Shown here piece after piece: positions 33,001 through 45,000 of a stretch of 64,000 nucleotides of DNA (position 1 is the first letter of the stretch; each line of letters starts with the position of its first letter). The DNA comes from Macrosoma leucophasiata (lineage: Eukaryota > Arthropoda > Insecta > Lepidoptera > Hedylidae), in assembly GCA_036365455.1 (NCBI GenBank), contig JAWQUS010000023.1:186001-250000 (forward strand), read 5' to 3'. The position numbers and the translations under genes were made by a program. Under the pieces are notes generated by a model. That model had not been told where the DNA came from and made no database searches. It saw nothing but the letters and a program-made list of their open reading frames with translations.

Positions 33001-36000
33001 GGCGGAGACCTCAGGTATGAAGAGGAATTTAATACCTACGAAGCATCCTACAAGCTCATCAAACGATCAATCAACCAAAAGCTGCAGGTATCATCATACA
33101 CGGCAAAATCAACACCATCCTTGGACATACCCACGTTTAGCGGAAGCTACCTCCAATGGAGAACTTTTCATGGCTTGTTCACAGATGCTATTCATAATAG
33201 TAAAGTTCTCAGTAAGGCACAGAAGATGCAGCATTTGAAAGGAAAGGTCAGAGGAGACGCTTTCATGATACCAGTTTGGAGACACTTCATGCAGTTCATA
33301 ACCTCGGCATCGACACGACGACGTGGGACCCACTCCTCGTTCACCTCATGTCGAAGAAATTGGATTAGGCTACATATACCGATTTCAAAGAATCACGTAA
33401 GGAGCCACGTGAGCCCGCATCACTCGATGAATTTATGAACTTCTTAGAAAATAAATTTACTGCTCGTGAACCTATATCTAAAGATGTTTTTGCTGAACCT
33501 AAACAATTTAATAGTAATCAATTCCGACCTAATAATCAGAAGGGGTCATATCAGCAAAATCGGGCACCATTTGCAATCAATCCTAAGCCTAATTTCCAAC
33601 CTTCAAATTACTTTAAACCTTATTCTTCTAACTATCAAGGTAATAATAATAAATATCAAAGATGGCATCAAGCTATAGCTACTATCAATAAAATTAATAA
33701 ATGTTCTCTTTGTAATTAAAATCATGAGCTATTTCGTTGTACCCAATTCATGAACATGTCGTCAAATATCAAATTACAAACGGCAAAAAGTTTAAATTAG
33801 TGCTTTAATTGCCTGTATGACCATCGCGGTAAAAATTGCATTACGCCGAAGAAGTGCAAAATATGTGGCAATGAACATAATACTCTGTTACATGATGCCT
33901 TTGTAGCGACGCAGGTCGCAGTTGAATCGTCGCAATCTTTTTCCCAGCCATTATCAGGCACAAGCAATTCAGAAAAGGTGAAAAAAACATTAATATCCTC
34001 TGATCTTTATCTGGTGTTTGGTGGGGTTCACACCCTTACACGCAAAAACTTCTGTATAATGTCCTGGTACGCAGTATAATAGACTACGGTTCATTTTTAC
34101 TAGAGCCGTGTAACAAGAAAGGTTTAGATCAACTGAATAAGCTGCAGTTAAAATGTCTACGCATAATCTCTGGGAGTATGAGATCTTCCCCCGGGAATGC
34201 TCTCCAAATAGAGTGCCTTGACCCTCCGTTTCACCTCAGACGCCAATATCTGTCAGATCGCTTTGTTTATAGGACTATTCAGAACGCATCTCATCCTCTC
34301 AAACCTAGACTGTCTGAATTGGTAGAACTGATTCGCACAGAAAAATACTGGATTAATAAGACCCCTCCTAGATTGGTTAGTAGCTACCTCCAATTTCTGC
34401 AACTACAACAGACTGTGTACAATTGCCAAAAATGTCCCCTTTTTACAACAAGCTTCGAAGCCCTTCTATTTAGACCCAATGTTATTCTAGATCTGGGAAT
34501 TAATAAAGATTCCTCAGGAGCCAATGATATTTTTAAAGACATTCTAAATTCCAAATTTTCAAATTTTATCTCCTTATTCACCGATGCCTCCAAGCTATCA
34601 CCTGAAAGTGGTGTTGGTGCAGCCGTTCCCCTGTTCATAAAATAATACTAAATTTCAAATTACCTGCTATCTCTTCGGTGTTCACTGGAGAAGCAAACGC
34701 AATATACGAAGCGATTAAATATGCTGAGTCGCATAATATAACACGGACGGTAATTTTCACAGACTCTCTCAGTTCGTTGCAGGCAATTTTGGCTAACCCT
34801 TTTAGATGTAAATCGAGGTTCCCTATAGTTTATCGCATTCGAGAAGCGTTACTGAGATGTCACAGTAAAGATATTGTTGTTGTTTTGGCATGGATTCCGA
34901 GCCACTGTGGCATCATCGGCAATGAAATGGCAGACCAATGTGCAATGTTGGCTATTGAGCAAGGCTGCAGCAATTATAGTGAAGCATTTTGTCAGGATAT
35001 CATAGCTATGCATGGTCATAAATATCCTTTAGCCGTAGATGTACTGAACAATAAGTAATACATGGATGACTTATTTTACGGTAGTAATTCATTGGAAGAA
35101 GCCAAAGAAGTTCAAGGACAAGTAATCGCCATATTGAAGGGAGCCGGTTTCAATTTACGTAAATGGTCGAGCAATCATTCTCAAATACTTCAAGGTCTAC
35201 CTGAAGAGCAAGTGAATCCAGGTGTCCTAGATTTTAAGTATACAGAGCCAACGAAAACATTAGGACTTCGCTGGAACTCAGGTTCAGACGAATTCACCTT
35301 TAAAAAACCATCATTTAGTCAACAAACTAAGAGCGTATACACCAAGAGACGTTTGTTGTCGGACATATCTAAAGTGTTCGATCCTATTGGCTGGCTATCT
35401 CCGCTAACTATCAGAGCAAAAAATTTATTTCAAAAAGCATGGTCAACCTGTTCAGCGTGGGATGATGAACTTCCATCTGAAATATTACAAGAATGGTTAA
35501 TTTTGAAGCAAGATTTAGAAAACATTGACCATTTTTCAATTGAGAGACATTTAGGTGATACGAGCAATAAATATCAGCTACATTGTTTTTGCGACGCTAG
35601 CGAGTCAGTTTATGCATGTGCAATATACATAGTAACGACAGATCATAAGGGCGAGTGCACATCGCGACTAGTAACAGCTAAAACAAAGTTAGCTCCATTA
35701 AACAAAGCTGTCACATTGCCTAGGTTGGAGCTTTGCGGTGCACTGCTACTATCTCAACTTCTCAAGAAAGTTATCAAATCATTAGATGATCAAGATATAC
35801 AAGTTTTTGCATGGACTGATTCGATGATCGTCCTTGGATGGCTTCAGGGAAATATAAATAAGTGGAAGCCTTTTGTAGCCAACCGTGTTCAGAAGATCAC
35901 TAGTGAAATTCCATCATCACGCTGGCATCATGTTTTGTCACATGAAAACGCAGCCGATTGTGCTACACGCGGCATGGCCAAAGATCAATTGATCAATCAC

Positions 36001-39000
36001 ACTTTGTGATGGAAAGGTCCTGCATGGTTAAAAAGCTTTGACGCTAATAAACATACAGATACCATATATGACACTCCCACATTAGAAGCCAAAAACGCCA
36101 ATGTGCATACAGCCTTATGCGACAATAAAACATTGCTAATAAATGACTTATTAAATTCTAGCAGCTCCATAACACGAGTAGTTAAAACAATAGCCTGGAT
36201 ATTACGTATCGCGACGCGCGCCCGGCGTACTTTTCAAAATGCTAACGTATCAAATACTTTATCCGCATGCGAAATAAGTAATGCATATAAAATGTTCATC
36301 AAATATGTACAAAAAAATGATTTTGGATCAGATATAACGCATTTAAAAGAAAAAGGCAGGGTCACCCTTAACAGCAGGTTATCGAGTTTCAATCCATACC
36401 TGGATACAGATGGACTATTAGGAGTAGGTGGTTGAACAACGCCTTTATCAAGCAATCGTCCAAAAATCCTGTAATTTTGCCGAGTTCAAGCCGATTCACT
36501 GAGCTTATCTTAGATCAAGGGCATAAAGCTGTACTACACGGGGGTCCTAAGCTGACTTTAGCGCATGTCCGGGATAAGTATTGGGTAATAAGTGGTATGA
36601 ACATCGTAAAGAAGCAAATCAGAAACTGTGTCACGTGTCGACGCTTCAGTCATCAAAATATGCAGCAAATCATGGCTGACCTACCAGAGCCTAGGGTTAC
36701 GCCGTCACGACTTTTCTTGCGGTGTGCTGTCGATTTTACTGGATATGTAGAACTCAAGATAAATAAAGGTCGTGGAGTTAAAACTAGTAAAGGCTATATA
36801 GTTGTATTTGTCTGTATGAGCACGAAAGCTATACATCTAGAGTTGGTCTCAGATTTGAGCACTCCAGCATTTCTAGCAGCATTCAGGAGGTTATGTTCCA
36901 GACGAGGGACCCCTTTAGAGATGTACAGCGATAATGGTACCAATTTTACTGGTGCTTCGAAGCTTTTGCGTGAAGAGATCGAAATAGCGAGGCGAAAATG
37001 CTGGGGCTAAACCCCACAGACGGGGCTGCATCACAAAACATCAATGTGAACTGCATACTTGTTTGTTACTTTCATTACATAAAAAAAAGTGATGAACACC
37101 ATTCCCACCATTTAGCGGCAGATATGTTAGGTAATGCAGTGGTTCCTAAGCCCTTGAGCTCCTACACATGGAACTCTACCACCAGTAAAAAAAGAAGTTG
37201 TGAATTGAAAATCAGTGAAATGAAAAGGAGACAGACCCATAAAATCAAAAGATTTAACGGGGGAAAAAATAAGATACCAAGCATAATACAGTGTTTCATA
37301 GGTTTGTGGTTCTCAAAAAATAAGATACCAAGCATAATACAGTGTTTCATAGGTTTGTGGTTCTCAAAAAATAAAATACCAAGCATAATACAGTGTTTCA
37401 TAGGTTTGTGGTTCTCAAAAAATAAGATACCAAGCATAATACAGTGTTTCATTGGTTTGTGGTTCTCATTTTTGAAGGTTTCACTTCTACCCGGTGTGAA
37501 TCACACACATGTTTTTTTATAATTCCTCCTCCAACTTTAACATCCTTCATCTTCATTCAATTTTTATTCTTGTCTGGTTATTATTGCAATGCCACAAAAA
37601 CATGGTTTGAAACTAAGCAAAACATTTCAAACAACTATTATACTCACATAAACATGATACAAGTTCAATGAAAATGTAACAGATAATAATGTCTGTTGTT
37701 CCAAAAAATGTTTAATGATTTATTACACATTAACTGCAGTGCTGCTGATATTAAGGACCTGAAGATAATAGAAGATGCTCGGCCGGAGCTGTCGGAGCAG
37801 ACCCACAGCACGGTCGCTGTTTTCAAGACCAACAAGAAGGTTCAGCGAGCTACAGTCTGTGAGAATTTAGAAGCCAATCCTTCTAACTCAGGTTGGCATG
37901 TTACAGATTTCACTATCATTGATTTTGGAGCTGTTGTACAAAACATGATAACAACATTAGGTATTTAATTAATAACATTAGGTATTACTGTTCAATATTA
38001 GGTGCATGAATAGATTATCTTAGAGCATTTTATTGCAGCGTTGTTTGGCTAGTTTTTGTCTTAACCAGTCCAAGCTGAGTCAGTATTGGGGAGTATCAAA
38101 ATATTACTATATTGTCTACTATGTTGTCATAGAAACTTTGATCTGCTGATGGATTTGAATGAAGTTTGACAGTGTGTGTATTTTCCCACATGTACTGTAC
38201 AAATCCAAAAATGTTTCAGTAGGTCCACAACGTACTTATGACGATTGCCAAAGAAAATACCAAGTCCAGGACGAGAGAGTTTACTATCAACAATATAAGA
38301 GGTTACTCAACAAACAAAAAATCTCTACAGCGCATTCTATAATTAACGCAATTCTACACCAGCGCAATCTATTGGCATAAAAACAAACAAATTTGTGTAC
38401 ACAAATTATATAACTTAACATTCCCACCAGCGGCGGCTTAACCTATAGCGCAGGGTGTGCAATGCACACCAAATTTTTTGCTTTAATTTATTTTGTTTGT
38501 TTTTGTTTTGTTATAAGTGGTGCTTTTCACCCTAAATGAATAAATAATTTTCTGATTCTGATAAAAAAAGATTCCAAAACATTGCAGATTTCAAGATATT
38601 GCAGATGATAACCATTGCTCCTTGGTTCATACCTACGAACTACTACACCATGACCTAAAAATTCGTACAGTTACTGAGGAAAGAATACTGCAACAATCAA
38701 ACAATCACAGTAAACCTACCTACTATCAAATGAGGAGTATGTGACAAAGGTTACATGCCAGTCATGACGATTTTGAATAACCATCATACTACTGAATGTC
38801 CCAAAGAAGGCGACAGATTGTAGTAAATAGATACACAAAAAAATTAAAATAATATTTATTTTAGCAGGTAATCAACAGAATGTGGTCAACACAAGTAGCT
38901 GTAAAGCTACTCGTGGGGGTGGGAGTGGCACCATAGGTGGAGGAGGGAACGGCACCGCGGGTGGTGGAGGGAATGTGGTGGGTGCAGGTGTGGCTACCAG

Positions 39001-42000
39001 CAATTCAGGACCAGCACGGAGTAAACCCATTGACATCCAGCCTTCACGGTGTAATAAGAATGCACACCATTCAGGTACCATACAATGTTCCTTATTCAGC
39101 TTGAGAAGTTAATGATTTCTTTCAAATACACAGCGTATCGACTATTGTAGTAATTTTATTTACATATTGAAAGTGGCAGTGACGTAGACATTTGTTCACA
39201 AGTTTTGGTGCCCTATTATTGTATGCACTCTACATAACAGACATGGGGGTGTCGCAGGGCTCTATTTTTGGTCCATTTATCTTCTTAGTTGATGACCTTC
39301 ACATTCACATTGTCAACATTCTCAATGGTCAAGAAATGGTGGTTTTGTTCGATTTTATTACTTCTTTAGTATTTAAGATTAAAAACGACCAATAGTTTCT
39401 GATGATCTAAACCAGAGGTTCCCAAACTGTTTTTTCTTGTAGATCCCTTTCATTTTTTTTCTGGTTTCCGTGGACGTGGGGGTTTCCTTGCTACATTTAT
39501 ATCACATTTCCATATTTCCAAATTTTATTTACGCCTGCGTAGACTCTCATCGAGTCCCATGGACCCCAGGGGGTCTATATGGACCAGTTTGGGAATCACT
39601 GATCTAAACAATGCTCTCTCTAATATAGTGATTGGTTTAGTGTCAATAACCTCTTGTTGAATAGTAAAAAGACAAAAGTGTTAATTCTCTGACTTAACAC
39701 TACCGTGGGTGAAGTAGACGCGTCGCAGTCACGAACCGTGCCATTATGAATGATGTTGAGGGGTCGTTCGTTCGGACCATGGTCTTAATTTGTTGATTAT
39801 GACGAACAGATTTTTCATTTTCTTCTATGAAGGAATTGAAATATTTGAAGAATCACGTATCGGTTAAACATTATTATTAAATTGGTATTTATTAATACCT
39901 ATTGGATTATTATTATAAGTCATTCTCTCTAGGAAGCTTATAACCCGACAATGCAAAAGTGTCCTTGTAGACCAATTTGAAATAAATGATTTGAATTTTA
40001 AATTTTGAAAAGTACAGAGTAAACGATTGTCGAGGGTCTCTTTTATGGTCCATTTAATTGGCAGGTAGCTACGGCGCAATGAGTGCGGGGTCGGGCGGCG
40101 GGGCGGGTGCCGGAGCGGGCGGGGCGGTCGGGGCGGTCGCCGGGGCCTGCGGGGCGGTTGCCGGGGCGGGCGGGGCGGTTGCCGGGGCGGGCGGGGCGGG
40201 CGGGGCGGGCGCGGGCATCTCGGGGCGCACGGAGCGCGCGCGGCGCCGCAACGAGGCCTGCTTCGGGGACAGCGCCGAGCCCGCCATGTATGACGACTTC
40301 GACTTCGAGGGCAACCTCGCGCTCTTCGATAAGAAGGCGAGTTTTGAGTCGTGATTCCTAGACTTCTCAGACTAAAAATTGGCTCGAATTTATTACGGAT
40401 TCTATCAATTATAATATAAATTACACATGCTAAAATTTTACGCTAATAAGGTACCGGTACAGGTACGTAATAAAGTCATCCGCGAGGTTCGGCGATTATG
40501 TGAAGTGCGGTGTGCGCAGGCGGTGCGCGTGGAACTGGCGGCGGCGGGGCGGCCCGACGTGGTGCGCGCGGCCGTCGAGCGCGAGCGCGCCTTCCGCCAC
40601 AACGAGAGCGTGCTGGGCGCGCCCCCCGGGCCCCCCGGGCCACCCGCCCTGCTGCGTCTGCCGCCGCGCCTGCGCGGGCCCCGCACCTACTGCACCGAGG
40701 ACGGCCGCGCGCTGCCCTCCGTCACACACGCGCTGCACCGCCAGCTGTGGGAGGGCCTGCACCGGTAGGTGTGTCCCTGTCCCACACCCCACACCACACA
40801 CACCACACACCACACACACCACACCCCGCACCTACTGCACCGAGGACGGCCGCGCGCTGCCCTCCGTCACACACGCGCTGCACCGCCAGCTGTGGGAGGG
40901 CCTGCACCGGTAGGTGTGTCCCTGTCCCACATCCCACACCCCACACCCCACACCACACACACCACACACCACACACACCACACCCCGCACCTACTGCACC
41001 GAGGACGGCCGCGCGCTGCCCTCCGTCACACACGCGCTGCACCGCCAGCTGTGGGAGGGCCTGCACCGGTAGGTGTGTCCCTGTCCCACACCCCACACCA
41101 CACACACCACACACCACACACACCACACCCCGCACCTACTGCACCGAGGACGGCCGCGCGCTGCCCTCCGTCACACACGCGCTGCACCGCCAGCTGTGGG
41201 AGGGCCTGCACCGGTAGGTGTGTCCCTGTCCCACACCCCACACCACACACACCACACACCACACACACCACACCCCGCACCTACTGCACCGAGGACGGCC
41301 GCGCGCTGCCCTCCGTCACACACGCGCTGCACCGCCAGCTGTGGGAGGGCCTGCACCGGTAGGTGTGTCCCTGTCCCACATCCCACACCCCACACCCCAC
41401 ACCACACACACCACACACCACACACACCACACACACCACACCCCGCACCTACTGCACCGAGGACGGCCGCGCGCTGCCCTCCGTCACACACGCGCTGCAC
41501 CGCCAGCTGTGGGAGGGCCTGCACCGGTAGGTGTGTCCCTGTCCCACACCCCACACCACACACACCACACACCACACACACCACACCCCGCACCTACTGC
41601 ACCGAGGACGGCCGCGCGCTGCCCTCCGTCACACACGCGCTGCACCGCCAGCTGTGGGAGGGCCTGCACCGGTAGGTGTGTCCCTGTCCCACACCCCACA
41701 CCACACACACCACACACCACACACACCACACCCCGCACCTACTGCACCGAGGACGGCCGCGCGCTGCCCTCCGTCACACACGCGCTGCACCGCCAGCTGT
41801 GGGAGGGCCTGCACCGGTAGGTGTGTCCCTGTCCCACATCCCACACCCCACACCCCACACCACACACACCACACACCACACACACCACACCCCGCACCTA
41901 CTGCACCGAGGACGGCCGCGCGCTGCCCTCCGTCACACACGCGCTGCACCGCCAGCTGTGGGAGGGCCTGCACCGGTAGGTGTGTCCCTGTCCCACACCC

Positions 42001-45000
42001 CACACCACACACACCACACACCACACACACCACACCCCGCACCTACTGCACCGAGGACGGCCGCGCGCTGCCCTCCGTCACACACGCGCTGCACCGCCAG
42101 CTGTGGGAGGGCCTGCACCGGTAGGTGTGTCCCTGTCCCACACCCCACACCACACACACCACACACACCACACACACCACACCCCGCACCTACTGCACCG
42201 AGGACGGCCGCGCGCTGCCCTCCGTCACACACGCGCTGCACCGCCAGCTGTGGGAGGGCCTGCACCGGTAGGTGTGTCCCTGTCCCACACCCCACACCAC
42301 ACACACCACACACACCACACACACCACACCCCGCACCTACTGCACCGAGGACGGCCGCGCGCTGCCCTCCGTCACACACGCGCTGCACCGCCAGCTGTGG
42401 GAGGGCCTGCACCGGTAGGTGTGTCCCTGTCCCACACCCCACACCACACACACCACACACACCACACCCCGCACCTACTGCACCGAGGACGGCCGCGCGC
42501 TGCCCTCCGTCACACACGCGCTGCACCGCCAGCTGTGGGAGGGCCTGCACCGGTAGGTGTGTCCCTGTCCCACACCCCACACCACACACACCACACACAC
42601 CACACACACCACACCCCGCACCTACTGCACCGAGGACGGCCGCGCGCTGCCCTCCGTCACACACGCGCTGCACCGCCAGCTGTGGGAGGGCCTGCACCGG
42701 TAGGTGTGTCCCTGTCCCACACCCCACACCACACACACCACACACACCACACACACCACACACACCACACCCCGCACCTACTGCACCGAGGACGGCCGCG
42801 CGCTGCCCTCCGTCACACACGCGCTGCACCGCCAGCTGTGGGAGGGCCTGCACCGGTAGGTGTGTCCCTGTCCCACATCCCACACCCCACACCCCACACC
42901 ACACACACCACACACACCACACACACCACACACACCACACCCCGCACCTACTGCACCGAGGACGGCCGCGCGCTGCCCTCCGTCACACACGCGCTGCACC
43001 GCCAGCTGTGGGAGGGCCTGCACCGGTAGGTGTGTCCCTGTCCCACACCCCACACCACACACACCACACACACCACACACACCACACCCCGCACCTACTG
43101 CACCGAGGACGGCCGCGCGCTGCCCTCCGTCACACACGCGCTGCACCGCCAGCTGTGGGAGGGCCTGCACCGGTAGGTGTGTCCCTGTCCCACATCCCAC
43201 ACCCCACACCCCACACCCCACACCACACACACCACACACACCACACCCCGCACCTACTGCACCGAGGACGGCCGCGCGCTGCCCTCCGTCACACACGCGC
43301 TGCACCGCCAGCTGTGGGAGGGCCTGCACCGGTAGGTGTGTCCCTGTCCCACATCCCACACCCCACACCCCACACCCCACACCACACACACCACACACAC
43401 CACACCCCGCACCTACTGCACCGAGGACGGCCGCGCGCTGCCCTCCGTCACACACGCGCTGCACCGCCAGCTGTGGGAGGGCCTGCACCGGTAGGTGTGT
43501 CCCTGTCCCACATCCCACACCCCACACCCCACACCACACACACCACACACCACACACACCACACACACCACACCCCGCACCTACTGCACCGAGGACGGCC
43601 GCGCGCTGCCCTCCGTCACACACGCGCTGCACCGCCAGCTGTGGGAGGGCCTGCACCGGTAGGTGTGTCCCTGTCCCACACCCCACACCACACACACCAC
43701 ACACACCACACCACACACACCACACACACCACACACACCACACACACCACACCCCGCACCTACTGCACCGAGGACGGCCGCGCGCTGCCCTCCGTCACAC
43801 ACGCGCTGCACCGCCAGCTGTGGGAGGGCCTGCACCGGTAGGTGTGTCCCTGTCCCACATCCCACACCACACACACCACACACACCACACCACACACACC
43901 ACACACACCACACACACCACACACACCACACCCCGCACCTACTGCACCGAGGACGGCCGCGCGCTGCCCTCCGTCACACACGCGCTGCACCGCCAGCTGT
44001 GGGAGGGCCTGCACCGGTAGGTGTGTCCCTGTCCCACATCCCACACCCCACACCCCACACCCCACACCACACACACCACACACACCACACCCCGCACCTA
44101 CTGCACCGAGGACGGCCGCGCGCTGCCCTCCGTCACACACGCGCTGCACCGCCAGCTGTGGGAGGGCCTGCACCGGTAGGTGTGTCCCTGTCCCACACCC
44201 CACACCACACACACCACACACACCACACACACCACACACACCACACCCCGCACCTACTGCACCGAGGACGGCCGCGCGCTGCCCTCCGTCACACACGCGC
44301 TGCACCGCCAGCTGTGGGAGGGCCTGCACCGGTAGGTGTGTCCCTGTCCCACATCCCACACCCCACACCCCACACCACACACACCACACACACCACACAC
44401 ACCACACCCCGCACCTACTGCACCGAGGACGGCCGCGCGCTGCTACTACTCACTGCGTCAACCGCGTCAATCGAACTTTTATTTGCAATAACGTGGCGCC
44501 GCACGGGATCCGGGGATTCGCGGTCGTTTCGAACGATCGACAGCGCAGGCGCTGAAAATCCTTTCGTCTACATAGTAGCTCTTCGCATCCGACAGGTATG
44601 GCGTGTTGGAGACGGCGTACACGTTGCTGGCGCGCGCCACCGCCGACGTGTGTCTGCGGCTCGTGGGCGGCTCGCGGCGCCTCGACGTGCGCAACGCGCA
44701 TCAGGCGCCGCGCGCCGTCGTGCTGGCCGGCGAGCACCGCGCCGGGGCCGCCGGCCTCACCGCCGCCCGCGTGCTCGCCGCGCACGGGGTGCTCACCGCC
44801 GCGCTCGCGCCCCCCTGCAGGTACCGCCCCCCCCGCCCCCCGCCGGCCTCACCGCCGCCCGCGTGCTCGCCGCGCACGGGGTGCTCACCGCCGCGCTCGC
44901 GCCCCCCTGCAGGTACCGCCCCCCCCGCCCCCCGCCGGCCTCACCGCCGCCCGCGTGCTCGCCGCGCACGGGGTGCTCACCGCCGCGCTCGCGCCCCCCT

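Larger units (their letters stand above)
31051..33960 (+). pseudogene. BEL/Pao gag remnants
   Basis: The fragments are [20 protein letters not shown] (about 31118-31180), [20 protein letters not shown] at about 33120-33185, [16 protein letters not shown], an Asn/Gln-rich stretch at 33435-33718, and CX2C/CX2H zinc-knuckle pieces ([26 protein letters not shown]) at about 33805-33895. They are interrupted by two insertions and several stops. Confidence 0.8.
30733..37018 (+). mobile_element. Decayed BEL/Pao-type LTR retrotransposon, nested and truncated
   Basis: It occupies most of Edc3 intron 1. The order is LTR-like leader, gag start, (tRNA-like retroposon), (mariner), gag remainder with zinc knuckles, (non-LTR fragment in place of part of protease/RT), RT C-part with YMDDLF, RNase H, and an integrase cut off before its end. 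No 3' LTR was found. A 20-bp direct repeat TGCTGGGGCTAAACCCCACA occurs at 30862 and 36999. Many stops and frameshifts make it inactive. Confidence 0.85.

Noticed and set aside
37162..37522. Frames made of 17-residue repeats on both strands
   Set aside because: A 51-bp minisatellite keeps all frames open; nothing supports translation.
40520..40764. Alternative Edc3 exon 5 start at the stronger CAG acceptor
   Set aside because: It breaks phase with the only plausible exon 4 donors, so 40506 was preferred, with reduced confidence.
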